64,000 nucleotides of DNA from Brevipalpus yothersi (GCA_003956705.1 QZCP01000120.1:1-64000); one strand, 5' to 3'. Positions 13,385-24,888 are shown, numbered from the stretch's first letter. The notes: generated by a model not told the origin, from the sequence alone. Made by a program: numbers and translations.

Positions 13385-16300
13385 CTTTGCTTTCGTTAGT
13401 CAAGTCAGCATTCGTAAAATGGAACAATACTAAAGAGAGAGACAGAAAGAAAGAGAAAAAAATATATATATCAAAGAGAAAAAGCGTTCGAAGACAGGGA
13501 GAGAGAGAGAGAAAGTGAAAGAGCATCATGAGGGTTAGAGATCGATAGATTGATTCTGGAGCGGCGATGTTTGAGTCTACACATAATACGTAGTATATAT
13601 ATGGTGTGGCATGGTATTCTAAGTCTATGGACGAGGAATGGTTTCCATGGAACTGTTGCGTGCACTCTCGTTTTGAAAACAAAATAATGTCCGAATGGTA
13701 GTAGTAATAGTTTTAGAGATGTGATGAGCTATTCACGACTATGGAAAATACTACATATATGTGTCTGGTGTATGTATGTGTGTGTATATATGGATAGGGG
13801 ACCATGCAAGTATATATGGTGGACCTGATTTTGGGATGAAGAAGATCATGATGATGATCTGTTACAAAAGGAATGAGCAATACACTAAGTATGTGCGCAA
13901 ATAGTAACTGAGCAAATGGAGAGAGAGAAAGAAAGAGAGAGAGAGATGATTTAGGAGAATACTTTGTCAGTCTAGAGGAATAACAATTCCGAACCAGCTG
14001 AATATCATGATGTAATGAATGTGTAATAGAGAAAAAGTTATCCTCAACTAGGGACATGGATAAAAAGAAAATTCGAACAAAATTTTGCAATGGTAGCCCA
14101 GTCATTTACGATCACATCTCTCTCTCCCTCTCCCCACCATGAGGGCATGGAAAAGCGTTTATCAATAGAGTGGAAAAGAGGAAAAAGAATTAACCAGAAG
14201 GGAAGTGAAAATTTTACGAGACCATGACAGTAAAAACAATGCTTTGTTGCCTGTTCCTGTTTGTATGCTTATTTTTCCTATCCAAAATGCAAATTCGTCA
14301 CTCACTGATGAAGTCACTAAATTGGCTTCACAACAGCTATGTTGTGTCTATGTCTTTTTCCAACTCTCATTTGTTCAGGACCTCATAATTTCGAACTTTC
14401 TCGCTCTCTTTCTCTTCCTTTCTCTCTACCCACTGTTTTTCTATTGCCTCATATTAGCATCGAAAACGAGTCAAATGATCACAAAGTGATAATCAAGGTG
14501 TATTCTAATTTTTTTACGCTCTCTCTCTCTCTCTCTCTCCAGAATAAAACAACTCATGAAAGTGGACAGATTGCAAATGTTCATAAAAGCTTTCCTACTC
14601 TCTATGATGATGTACTTTTGTGTTTGCCTAATGTGACTTATTATCTAGACTTGTCAGAAGAAAAGAAAGAGAGAGAGAGAGAAAGTATACAGAGTTTCAA
14701 GTTTTGTTTACTACTCTAAATTGGTGAGACAACATCCTCATCGCGAGAGACAGAACCAGAGAGAAAAAGAGTCAGAAAGAGAGAAGCAAAGACTGTGTGA
14801 AGTCAAAAAAGAGCGGATTATGAGAGAAAAAGATCCTGATACTCTCATCTTTCATATTCAGTAAGAGAGTCATTGAGAAATAGAGAATAAGAACAAATAT
14901 GCTGGATCAATGACAAGTAATGCCAAAAAGCAAGAACGTTCAAGCACACATACACATACTCACACACTCGCACACAGTTTGATGTCTTATATCGGTTATA
15001 TCCAGTTGTATGGATGAAAAATGATACATGGTGAAAAGTGATGAAAAAAAGCGGAGACTTTTTCGGCTTCCATACGAGAAGAGAACCTTATCACTCATTC
15101 GAAACGAGCAACTCAAACTGACTCAAACGAAGCAGAGAATGAGTGTGAAAAAAGAGAGAGAGAGAAAAGTGAATAGAAAAAAGACCGGATACAAGAATGT
15201 GGAAAGGAATACAGGATGAAAGTTAGAGGAGAGAGAGAGAGAATAGCGGGGATGCAGTGTGAGTAATTATTGATGGATAAGGAAGAAGAAGCTGAATACT
15301 CAAGCGATGCATATAATTGATTAGAATAATGATTGAGACGTACCATTGGATTGGAGTGATTATTGTTGGACGAGGTTATCGTTCGATTTTGAACCGATTT
15401 AAGTTGGCTTTGAAGATGACATGGTGGATGGAAGTAACGACATTGACTACGTGAACAACGACTTTTGATATAATCCATACAAACTGTGGTCAAACCACTG
15501 TTTGGATCAATTTGCACGTGCTCCGGAGGATGAGCAAATCGACACTCATTTTCGGGCCTGGAACAATTTCCACGCTGGAATTCACGGCACACCTGATAGA
15601 TATGATATGAAAGAGATAGAGAGGAAGAGAGAGAGAGAGAGAGAGAGAAGATAAAACTTTAGCAGATGATACAATATGTAAATAGAGTAAGAGCGAAGGG
15701 GAAACATGTCGTAAGTGATGAGAAACACGAGAAATGGCCTAATGATGACAGGCAAATAGAGGGAGAGAGAAAGCAAAAAAAAAGTTGAAGACATAGACCA
15801 TGGAAGCGGAGAGAGATGAGATCTGCAACGGAAAGGCGAAAATTGAGTTTCATGTCAAAAAAAGGAATCCATAGGCCAGAATAACGAAAGACAGGCAAAG
15901 AAAATGCTAGGAGAAAAAAAATTATGCCTAAAACTATGCATGATGGAAAGTTAGCAAAAGAGAGGGAAAAATTGTAAGCCAACATGAGATAGTGGAGCAA
16001 AGAAAGAGAGGGAGAGAGTGTAACAATATTTACTGGCCATGATAAGAGGCTATTGCTAGTATCATCATAATGATTAGAAAAAAGTGATACACACATTCAG
16101 GTCGATGAAATTGAGAGATTGTGGAGAGGAAGAAAGAGAGAAAAAGAAAGAGGAAAAGGAGATGGAAGGAAGAGGAGAAGAGAGGAGAGAAAGTAGAAGA
16201 GTCCAGCGCATGATGAGGCGGACCCAAAAACTCAGGGTGTGGGTAAGCAGTGGGTGGATAAAATTTACATGGGATGCAGAAAGTATATAAAGATTGGTAA

Positions 16301-18808
16301 AAAAGATGATCTGTATGATGATGAAGAGTGGAAGATGGACATATAGAGGAAGAAGAGAGAGAGATAGAGAGAGAGATGGAGCATATGGATGAAAAAAAAT
16401 ACCTCTAGGCGATCAGTCCTTGCGGCTTTATTGGAAGTAATCAAAGCGGGTGCAGGAAGAACCCCAAAATTAGAAGTCAATTGACGAGTGGCGGCTGCTG
16501 CAGCGGCAAGAGCGGCCGGCGTGAGGGCATAGGGCAGGCCGGGTGAAGAAGCTATACCAGGAGAAAAATTAGGCAATAGTGAGCCCGGCAAATTGGTTAC
16601 ATAGGGATTTGCAGTCAATGGTATTTGGCCAGCGGTCAGGACGGTTTGAATAGGCATCTGATGAAGAAGTGCGTTCTTGAAGGCAAGATGATTGCGACCA
16701 TTTATAAGCAGTTGATCCTTTAAATGCTGTGGTGGATGGAAGTACTTGCAAGGTGGCTTCTCGCGATTACAACGCCCCTGCGATAGATTTAGGTGAGGAT
16801 AGATTTAGAATATTCAAAGAATTCAAAGTTCATCGGCAAATTACAGAGAGATAGAGAGAGGGGCAATTTTATCATGCATCCACAATTTGGCCATCATATC
16901 ATCATGAAGAGAAAACAATGCCATATGTGTGTGTGTGTATATATATATATCAAGAAGCAAGTGAAAATAATTCTAACGATTTTCTCAGAATTCAATGGAA
17001 ATTCTTCCAAGAACATGCTCTCTTTCTTCCCTCCTTTTTATAACGGTTAATTTTTTTGCCTCCTTTTTTCCCTCTTCTTGAGATCAATTATTTTTGTTTT
17101 TATTCTTCGCCATCTTCTTCCTCTCTCTCCAAACTAACAGGACTTTGATCGGATTCTAATGTCACTGGATAATAGGATCGAAAAGTTGAAAGTTGGGTGA
17201 AGAGAAGAAGTGAGAGAAAAGGAATTTGGAATATGATTCACAGTATGATGGTTATTATGATCATGATCTATGAATCAGGAGAAGAGAAAGGCAATGACTA
17301 ATAAGATTGTAGTCAAGAGTCAAAGGAAGGAAATAGAACTGTATAAAGATGGATCAGCAATCAATGTAATTATTGGCTTGTTTGCTGCTTTCGCTTTCAA
17401 CACATTTTCACACATGTATGTACATGCGATATATACAGTTAGAATTGAAGCTGAACATAAATGTGTGTGTATATATGTTTGAGATTCTTCATGAGAGTCA
17501 TGAAAGTCGTCCAGAAAATTGATTGCTCTATGGCTGCAATACCAGATGATTTGGAGAAAGTGAAATGATGATGGCTGAATACATATATATGTGTATCATA
17601 AATACATGTAAATATTCTGGAAAAGCCACTCCCTTTCTCTTGTTCTATCATGTATATTGGCTTTCTCTCTTTTTTACATATATTTATATATCGATACCTA
17701 TCCGATTACTTTGATGGAAAAACCTCAAGTTTAACTCGAGAATAGTTTTGCTCTGTATTTTATTCTCCTCTACTCTTACTTCATCATTGCTGTGTTTCTC
17801 TTTTTTATCCACTATTTTCAGTGAGAGGGAGAGAAAGGAATTAATAGGCAATCATCGGTTACTATGAACACACACCAGAATATATACACACACACATTGA
17901 GAGAGAGAGAAAGAGAGAAGTGAACTGATGTTTGCAAGAACAATAAGGTATCAGGGTGAGAGAAAGAGAGAGAGAGAAAAGAGAGCAAACCACATGATTG
18001 AGAGAGAGAGAAAGAGAAAGGAAAAGAATGTAATAAGCCCTTGAGCTAGCAGCAATGATCACATATATATCGTCAAAACGATGGATGGATCAAAGCGGAA
18101 TGACTTTGATGAAATAGAGAGAAAAAAAAGTGAAAGTGAAAGAAGAGCATGGAGAGAGAGAGAAAAATTTTTCTCTTTTCCGTCCATACTGAAAAGTGTG
18201 TAAGTGTGTGATGAACAGTACTATTATTATTATTATTATTGGGCAAGAAGAAAAAACTAATAATGCTGTTGGCAATGAGCTGATGCGTGAATGTTACCAT
18301 GGATAGATATATATACACACACATACACACACTTGCATATATACATACAAAACCTCATCAATACCCGACTGTATATGCCAATCGAACAACGAAAAGCTAG
18401 TAGTAAAATGTATTGGGACGATAAAAGGTAGCGAAAGCGAATAAAAAAAACGATTGACGGAAGCGGGATTCATGAAAGTATTGTGTGTGTGGAAAAAAAG
18501 TTTGGACATTCAATTGTTTTTTTTTCTTAAAGATTTCAGAGAGAGCGTGTGTTTGGATGTTCGGACTGTGATGTGAATTTTTTTTTGTTTGTTTCGCTAG
18601 TTAATTTATTGAACCAAAAGGTACTTACTTTTATGGAATCATAGCAGGCAACTACACGACCATTTTGAATATCCACACCGGCCGGTGGATGGGCAAACTT
18701 ACATTCGGTGTCCGATCGGGTACACTTATTACGCTGATATTCTCGACATACTTCCAATTGTAGCCAGCGTGAATCTTTTACACTGGCCAAACTATTCACA
18801 ACGGCCAT
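6316..18808 (-). CDS. mbl: Muscleblind (MBNL-family) RNA-binding splicing regulator
   Basis: Coding exons in transcript order are 18808-18629, 16777-16403, 15592-15344 and 6454-6316. The first three junctions are phase 0 with GTAAGT, GTATTT or GTACGT donors. The ATG exon probably begins at 18839, after a TATATATACAG acceptor, which implies an upstream 5' UTR exon. There are four CCCH fingers, in two pairs. Fingers 1 to 3 are C-x7-C-x6-C-x3-H (for example CREYQRNKC, then CKFAH) and finger 4 is C-x7-C-x4-C-x3-H. The family signatures KDSRWLQLEVCRE, HLKDQLLINGRNHL and RTDRLEVCRE are all present. The linker is Ala-rich (LAAAAAATRQ). Muscleblind proteins bind YGCY motifs in pre-mRNA and control alternative splicing, mainly in muscle and neurons. 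About 314 codons are accounted for and the C-terminus is unresolved. The identification is secure; the completeness is not. Confidence 0.95.
7791..7830. repeat. (GA)20 microsatellite
   Basis: A perfect 40-base GA dinucleotide run on the plus strand inside the large muscleblind intron. It reads as CU repeats in the transcript. Confidence 0.97.
11911..11954. repeat. (GA)22 microsatellite
   Basis: A perfect 44-base GA run in the same intron, preceded by a short GATA run (11881-11890) and followed by AAAG. Confidence 0.97.
13332..13382. repeat. (TC)n microsatellite, about 51 bases
   Basis: A perfect CT run on the plus strand. It is opposite in orientation to most tracts of this intron, so it could pair with the GA tracts in the transcript. 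Confidence 0.97.
17899..18019. repeat. Cluster of three GA tracts
   Basis: Plus-strand GA/GAAA tracts at 17899-17919, 17957-17986 and 18000-18019, with a fourth at about 18150-18166. They lie in the intron immediately downstream of the muscleblind ATG exon. Confidence 0.9.
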
Positions 18809-18839
18809 AACACACTTTGATTTAAAATATCTTTACTTT
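18629..18839 (-). other. mbl: Muscleblind ATG exon, counterpart of fly exon 2
   Basis: Sixty codons from ATG to the GTAAGT donor, plus about 31 bases of 5' UTR after a TATATACAG acceptor at 18841-18840. In Drosophila the equivalent exon carries the start codon and the first fingers, and it is the source of the abundant circular RNA circMbl. Here it is flanked on the downstream side by GA tracts (plus strand, 17899-18019) and on the upstream side by a long CT tract (19522-19619), an inverted-complementary arrangement. Confidence 0.8.
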
Positions 18840-19521
18840 CTGTATATATATATATATTTATAATATTATTATATCGAATGATGAAAGATGATATAATCGT
18901 GTTGCCCGGCTGGTATATATGGTCGAACGTTGAGACTCGTGTCCAGATTGAGATGTATAAAGTGAGAGAGAAGAGGAAATGAATAAAAAGGCAAGAAGAG
19001 AGATCTTTTTGTCGTTGTCGTGTGTGTGAGATACAGAAGATCGAGAAAGAAGACTGATGATGATATCAATAGCAAGCAAACGTTGTTTTTTCTTTCTCTC
19101 TTACTTTCTATTCGTTTTGGGAACAAAAAAATTGACTAGTTGATTTTTTGAGATAGTTTTGGTGGTGTATGTGTGATTTTGTGTGTAAATGTGTGTGATG
19201 AGAGAAGGGAGAGAGAGAAAACTGATGAAGAAGCAACAAATTTTTTCGATGATGAGAAGAGAAAAAAAAAGTACATAAAGTCCACTCGTTACCCTATTCT
19301 ATCTCCATCACCACACCACAATCATCTGGGTACACTTATTAAAGGGACATGAAACCAAATCGTGAATATATACTACTACTACTAATATAAATTAGTTTGG
19401 TTTCTATCATCATATTACACACACACATACTCAATATTCGTTCTCTCACCAACTGAAAGAGAGAGTGAAAAATGCATCAACCAGAAAGAATAGAGAGAGA
19501 GAGTAACGAAAAGTGAACGCC

Positions 19522-19552
19522 TTTTCTCTCTCTCTCTCTCTTTCTCTCTCTT

Positions 19553-19604
<52 letters not shown>

Positions 19605-19619
19605 TGTCTCTCTCTTCTC
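19522..19619. repeat. Long CT-rich simple repeat
   Basis: About 98 bases of almost pure CT on the plus strand, interrupted by a few TTT, TG and TTG steps. It is complementary to the GA cluster on the other side of the muscleblind ATG exon. Confidence 0.95.
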
Positions 19620-19663
19620 GCAAATGCTGTGTTTTAGAGCACACTGTGCTCAGCACAGAATCT

Positions 19664-19691
19664 CTGAGGACTGAGGACTGAGGACTGAGGA
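19664..19691. repeat. Four tandem copies of CTGAGGA
   Basis: Four perfect, directly adjacent seven-base copies, just after a perfect hairpin at 19637-19651. This is unlike the dinucleotide repeats elsewhere in the window. Confidence 0.95.
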
Positions 19692-20061
19692 CCGAATTGA
19701 CAGATGAGCGAATATGATAGCTAAGTTTGCAGCGCCTCCAGGCAATGAGTGTGATATATTCAATTATTATTTTCTTTTTTGATCTTTTAAAAATTATTCT
19801 AATTACTATATCATGATGGTAGACTAGGGAATTGTTTTTTGCTCATGATTATTTGAATTTAGAAAAAGAAGCGCAGTGGCATTAATAGAGAGAGCGGCAA
19901 GGCCTTCATGATAAGAGAAAGATGCCGGTAAGTGTGAGTAAAGCAGTCTTGTTTGTTTGCGAATTAGTGTAATGTATCAATTTTGTTAATTGGATTGGGA
20001 TAGGGTTACAATGAGAGAAGAGAAAAGAGAGAGAGAGGGAGAAAATTTTCCTTCTCGCTCA

Positions 20062-20484
20062 TTAGTACTGGAATGATCGTTGTGTTTGAATGTCATCCAA
20101 AATTTGACGCAAATCTTCATCCGTAAATCGTGTCTCCAAGCTTGGTATAAGTGCTTTAGCTTCCTCTGGTGTCTCCGGACAAAGATTAGCCAATTGAGCG
20201 AATTCAAATTTATGTAATTTTTTCAATTGCAATTGAGCACGTACAGCGCTTATGGTTTCACGATTTTTAAATTTACTAAACCTTTGACAATAACTCAATG
20301 TCTTGGTAAATACTTCATTTAATTCTTGATCATCTTCACGTTCATCATTCTGCTCTTTACGATGTTCCATCAACATTAACACTTCACTAATAAGCAATGT
20401 TTCAGCTTGCTGAAATTCGGCAGGAAATTGTAGCTCACTGGCATCTTCCTCAATGGTACTTGGCTCTTGATTCAGGGCGGCCAT
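20062..20484 (-). CDS. POLR2D: DNA-directed RNA polymerase II subunit RPB4
   Basis: One exon, 140 residues; metazoan RPB4 has about 142. The start is the ATG of MAALNQEP at 20484. The open frame runs seven codons further upstream to a TTG, but no ATG lies there. The protein is recognisable along its whole length: EEDASELQFP near the N-terminus, then AETLLISEV, KFKNRETI, KKLHKFE, LANLCPETPEEAKALIPSLE and the C-terminal ILDDIQTQRSFQY. RPB4 forms the stalk of RNA polymerase II with RPB7, and works in initiation and in mRNA export and decay in the nucleus and cytoplasm. All conserved blocks are intact. The gene is head-to-head with the UBAP1-like gene, 680 bases apart. Confidence 0.97.
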   Translation of the reverse strand: MAALNQEPSTIEEDASELQFPAEFQQAETLLISEVLMLMEHRKEQNDEREDDQELNEVFTKTLSYCQRFSKFKNRETISAVRAQLQLKKLHKFEFAQLANLCPETPEEAKALIPSLETRFTDEDLRQILDDIQTQRSFQY

Positions 20485-21164
20485 ATTTTCTTTTCCTTTC
20501 CACAATCACCCCCTAAATGGACAAAAAAACACTAATCATAAACCAAACCCAATAATCAAATCAAATTAATTATAAATATGATTCAATTCAAAATGTTTTA
20601 GTGTTTTTGTTTTTATTTACACTTTTTAAAATTTAAATCTTTTCTCATTTCATCTCATGCCCAACAGAGTGAGCCACTATTAATTAACCACTCCCGAAAA
20701 TGCTGCCCTCTATTGACTATTATACACATCAAAACATGATTAATTAAAAAAATTTTTTTAAACAGAAACGAAAAAAAATCAAAAACATGCTTACTATGTG
20801 TAATGTGTATGAAATGTAATGATGATGATTAACACAATTGTGATGATGTACAGATGTGTATTATTATTTTGATGTCCTGATTTAGTTTTAGAGTATTTTC
20901 CTCTTCCATATACACACACACATTGGGCTGTATTTGTGTTGTCAAGCCGTTAAAGGCCAGTCTATCAAAGTGGATAAAGCTCAAGAGAGGACAGTAATAA
21001 TAATAATAATAATTATAACAACAACAACAACAACATTAGCATCAACATCTTCACGTATTTTATTTGTACGTTCATCTTTCATTGATTGTAAAAACAAATT
21101 TTTTGCCTACTCCCTATCTTCACCCACTTTCACACGTTTCATTTTCTATCTTGATATATAAGAA
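20485..21164. promoter_or_regulatory. Divergent intergenic region between RPB4 and the UBAP1-like gene
   Basis: These 680 AT-rich bases contain the 5' ends of both genes, which point away from each other, so both promoters must lie here unless distant UTR exons exist. The region holds an AAT repeat followed by an ACA repeat (about 20996-21034). I recognise no TATA box or known motif with confidence. Sharing of elements is an inference from geometry. Confidence 0.5.
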
Positions 21165-21701
21165 ATGGACCATCATGTTGGTGCCGCAATATTCTCCGAA
21201 TTGAGTGATTATATTGACATTCCGATGAGAATATCGCCCGCTTATCAGCCAAGAGTGTTTGATATTCCATTGCCTGATGTGGTTTTACCTAGTTTCGAAA
21301 AGTATAGCTACAATTTTCAATTGGAAAAAGAGATATTGAAAATGCATGAGAAAGATAAAGAAAAATTAAATCATAAAGATATTAAAGATAAAGATAAAAT
21401 TAGTGAAAATAGTAGTGGTGATAGTAGTCCGACAACATCTCAAACGGACACAATAAGTGGTGCTACACCATCAACAATACACTATCCATCGCCTCCTCCT
21501 CCATTACAGCCGATGCCATCTCATTTTAATTGTGATACAAACCATAAGAGTGATTGCAGTACTACTAATCAAGAACTCAAGCCTCGCAATCGTATCGATC
21601 CTGCTGATTTCGAGAGCTCCAGCTCTAGTCCTTTTGATGATGCTCTTCTTAGAGCCATTGATGATAAGCAAGAATTGGATAGAGTCTTTCAACATTTGTA
21701 A
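21165..21701 (+). CDS. Short UBAP1-like protein (UMA-type ESCRT-I subunit)
   Basis: One open frame of 178 residues. The N-terminal 60 residues resemble the start of ubiquitin-associated protein 1: a FSELSDYIDIP stretch, then DIPLPDVVLP, then YNFQLEKEIL followed by a charged helix, matching the UBAP1 order of YLDDVP, SLPD and YDFSLEK. The C-terminal part (about 145-178) has DFESSSSSPFDDALLRAIDD then KQELDRVF, matching the conserved UBAP1 motif DFE-x-PFD followed by TIDEKEEL. UBAP1 is a subunit of ESCRT-I that sorts ubiquitinated receptors into multivesicular bodies; the UMA part binds VPS37 and VPS28. The human protein has about 500 residues and ends in a tandem UBA (SOUBA) domain, which is absent here. 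A GTAACT near the stop could be a donor, but no SOUBA exon was found downstream. Confidence 0.7.
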   Translation: MDHHVGAAIFSELSDYIDIPMRISPAYQPRVFDIPLPDVVLPSFEKYSYNFQLEKEILKMHEKDKEKLNHKDIKDKDKISENSSGDSSPTTSQTDTISGATPSTIHYPSPPPPLQPMPSHFNCDTNHKSDCSTTNQELKPRNRIDPADFESSSSSPFDDALLRAIDDKQELDRVFQHL

Positions 21702-23138
21702 CTCTCCTTCTCTCTCTTTCTCTCTCTCTCCCTCTTACTTCATCTTCGAAAGAAAAAAAAGAACAACAAATATGTTCATCACATTCAAATTTTTTTCCAT
21801 AATCCTTTAATTTCTTGGCGTAGTTGACTGAGGTATTGATAAATTCTTATATATATTTTTTTTCTTTATTCTCGGTAACAAAAAGCCATCTGAAATCAGA
21901 AAAACTCAGCCAAAAAAATAAACTACGCACCAAGAAGCCAGTCAGATCTGAAAAATTTCAAGAGTTCTTTTTCCATTCAAAGAATCCCATGAGAGGACTC
22001 ATCAAGTGATTTAATCAGATCAATGTAACTCGGAATCATCATCCCTATTGCTACCGGTATTTTTTTTTGAATTGTCAACCTTTTCCAAAAGTTCCAATAT
22101 TTGAGTTTGGTGACCTCACTCAAGTCTCTCTGGTCGTAATTTTCGGCATCTCATTGAGGTTACTCATCATGGCTGCAAGAGATTAGAGCTGGTAGTAGAA
22201 ATTAGGGTCTCAGGTTAAAATTCCATTCGTCAACTCCCACCACAAATATTTCCAGTATCATCATCATTCGACTAAACTAGAGCTTCTCTTGATGACTAAT
22301 TTGCAAGCTTTTTTTTGGGTGGAGATGTACAGCTTTTCAGAAGAAGATTGATTCAAAAACTCTCGACTTTATGGTAAAAGTTTTTTTTCAATCTTCAACC
22401 GAACAGATGCATCCACAATCAATTTATCCTCTCTCAGCAAAATTCACTCCATCTTTCCGACTAGAAATAAGAGAGAAAGAAAGAGAGAGAAAAAGTGAGA
22501 GAGAGGAAGAGATCAACCACATGATTGAGCCTATCAGATAGATAATTTGACCTTCTTTCTCGAATAGAAAAAAAAGTGAACAGTTAATTATGTGCATATA
22601 TAGAGCATAAAAGTCGTTGGAAAATTATCATATCTCCGGATAGGGAAGCAGGCTTCCAGACCTCATGTTGATCGTTAGAATAGGCAACTGTCAACGATAG
22701 ATGACAGACCTCAGCGAACTTTTTCCGAATGATGGTGACAATGTTGATGATTGGTGAAGATAATGGAGACGGTGAAGAGTGTGATGATGATGGCTGTTAT
22801 ACCAATTTTTCATCCATTTTGTAAGATCCATGAAAGTAACACAATATTTGGACATCCAATTGGTTAATTGATTATGATGATAAGGAACGACAGTAAGAAA
22901 AAAAATAAGATGAAAGTAAGTTTTCTTTTCATTCATTGAATGTCCTCTTCCTGTGGAGAAGAATTGGTCAAAGTGGGAGAATAAGATGGAGGAGTTGAAT
23001 CTCACTAATTTAATGTCCAAAGTGACGAATTCTACTGCTCCACCTATCACACCACCGATATTGTAGCGATGAGGACAAACAATTAGCACAATTAATATGG
23101 AGCCTGACTATTTATACTGCCAGCGGTTTCCGTTCAAC

Positions 23139-23214
<76 letters not shown>

Positions 23215-24876
23215 CCGTAGTTTCTCTCTCTCACTTTTTCTTGCTCTCTCTCTCCCTGGTATACTCCAGTTTCTCTATGGTATTGCGTTTATCTTCTTTA
23301 CTAGCTAGATTCAGAAGAGTCAGATTATATCCGAATCGCAGCCTTCCAAAGCCTTATCGAAACTTACATGGATACCATATCTTTCGAGTGTGGTGACGAT
23401 GCTGGCAAACATTGGAAAAAAGAACAGACCTTTTATATGTTATCCTGTGTATGTTAAGAGCAAAATTAGAGAGAGAGAGAGAGAAAAAAAATAATCGGTG
23501 GTCTATGGCGTGGCAGTTGGGAAAAATTTCGCTCATCGGGCTCTTTGAATTATATACATCAGCTTTTGCTCACGCATACATTGGTATCTTACCGATAAAA
23601 GTTCCTCAATACTTGGGAAGTGTAACTTAAATATTAGGAAGAGAGAGAGAGAGAGAAAATCTTTGATAGAGCTGATGAGAGAGAGGGAGAGAGAGATGAG
23701 CAAATTGAACAGAAGGAGAGAGAAAAATAAATGTCGTTGAACGTCTTTCTATTCCATTTCTTCTTGAAAACTATTAGATAAGATAATGTAATTTTTCATC
23801 TCTATTTCTTTCTCTCCTCAAACCAACGTATCACACATAAAAACACATAACCCAAAGGTATCGATATGAAAATAGAGGAAAAAAATATTATCAACATCAA
23901 ATTGATCAGGCCGACTGTAGGAAATACACAACACAGAACGATAGAAAGAGTAGAAAAGTAAGAAAATTTTCAAAATGATAAATGTTACCTCTGATGTCAC
24001 ACTTGCCATGATTTATTCACATAAATCATCTCGGAAAAACGAAAGTACGCACCTTGGTAAACAATAAATTGTTCACTGGTAAACATGAGATGATCATACA
24101 AATTCATATAATTTTTATCATCGAAAAGAGCACACAAAACATTTCTATCTCTCTAAAATCAATTTAATTGACAAATTTTTTTCGAACTAATATTAATTCG
24201 AATTTTTTTAGATTTTTTTTCGAAAAAAAAGTTCTATTTTTGCTACGCCATCTATTGGATAAAAGTGAACCTGAAATTAAAAGCAAAAAATTAAAACAAA
24301 ACAAATTAGATTCAGTTTCTCTCTCTCTCATTTTAATCTTGTAGAGTTTTTGGATAAAATTTAACCTCGATTGATTGTTCTACCCTAATTATTCGTCCAT
24401 ACCGTACCAAAGCTGTTCTCTTTCTTTCTTCAATCAGGTTAGTTTCGTTTTTGGATAACCTTTTATCATTCATTGGATTAAAGTGGTCACTAACAAGAAT
24501 AATCAACATCAACATCATATATACACATACATATATACAATGGCAAGTGAACATTTAAATCATCTCTAATTCGTCTAATGTTGTCGTCTAATGTGATTTA
24601 TTCATCTCTCTCTCTCTCTGCCTTTCTTTCGATATGTTTATTGTTTACTCATTCCATCAGATTCCTTAATCCAATCCGATTCTTTAACTCTTTCCTTTTT
24701 CCCGTGACAGTATGTGTGTGTGTGTTCTTTTGACAGCTGATCTAAAGAAAATTTTTTCACAAACGTTATCCTTACCTTACTCATTCTGATCCACTTATTG
24801 ACCTCAATACATATCTTTATTGTCTCCGAAAATAATAAGTGTATATATTCTTTATTGTTTCTTCCATTTTTTGCAG
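21702..24876. other. Non-coding stretch between the UBAP1-like gene and epsin
   Basis: No exon with recognisable similarity on either strand. The transcript end of the UBAP1-like gene is CT-rich (21703-21735). A 70-base CT microsatellite lies at 23142-23211. The last few hundred bases should contain the promoter and 5' UTR of epsin, because the first epsin coding exon opens with a TTTTTTGCAG acceptor at 24871-24876. That implies an upstream non-coding exon. Confidence 0.5.
23142..23211. repeat. (CT)35 microsatellite
   Basis: A perfect CT run of 70 bases, the longest uninterrupted dinucleotide array in the window. Confidence 0.97.
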
Positions 24877-24888
24877 GATTTTAACGCA

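Larger units (their letters stand above)
6455..15343 (-). other. Large muscleblind intron, non-coding
   Basis: These 8.9 kb separate the exon carrying fingers 3 and 4 from the distant C-terminal exon. I see no further exon with family similarity. The plus strand is mostly purine-rich, with long GA tracts at 7791-7830 and 11911-11954, so the muscleblind pre-mRNA would be rich in UCUCU tracts. A few tracts run the other way, the largest a 51-base CT tract at 13332-13382. Reading on past the 15344 donor gives an open extension of about 77 codons, so an intron-retained isoform with its own tail is possible. Confidence 0.6.
18840..20061. other. Presumed 5' intron and upstream region of muscleblind
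   Basis: No coding exon is seen. The stretch contains the CT tract at 19522-19619, a six-base-pair perfect hairpin (GAGCAC-ACT-GTGCTC, 19637-19651) and four tandem CTGAGGA heptamers (19664-19691). A non-coding first exon of muscleblind could lie here, or beyond RPB4. Confidence 0.5.

Noticed and set aside
13300..13518. Open frames rich in Leu-Ser or Arg-Glu repeats at this and many other places
   Set aside because: They are translations of CT or GA microsatellites, with no domain and no splice context.
15113..15343. Open reading past the 15344 donor of muscleblind (77 codons)
   Set aside because: Composition turns low-complexity (Ser/Leu/Phe) right after the donor and family similarity ends there; kept only as a possible retained-intron isoform.
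18221..18240. ATT repeat in the muscleblind intron and TA/TG runs nearby
   Set aside because: Ordinary short tandem repeats without further structure.
22938..24009. A possible minus-strand mini-gene: ATG exon at 24009-23989 (MASVTSE), a 34-base exon at 23401-23368 (HRHHTRKIWYP) and two further pieces giving about 56 codons
   Set aside because: The junctions can be made to fit, but the third exon has a poor acceptor without a pyrimidine tract, the peptide matches no family I know, and short open pieces of this size arise by chance.
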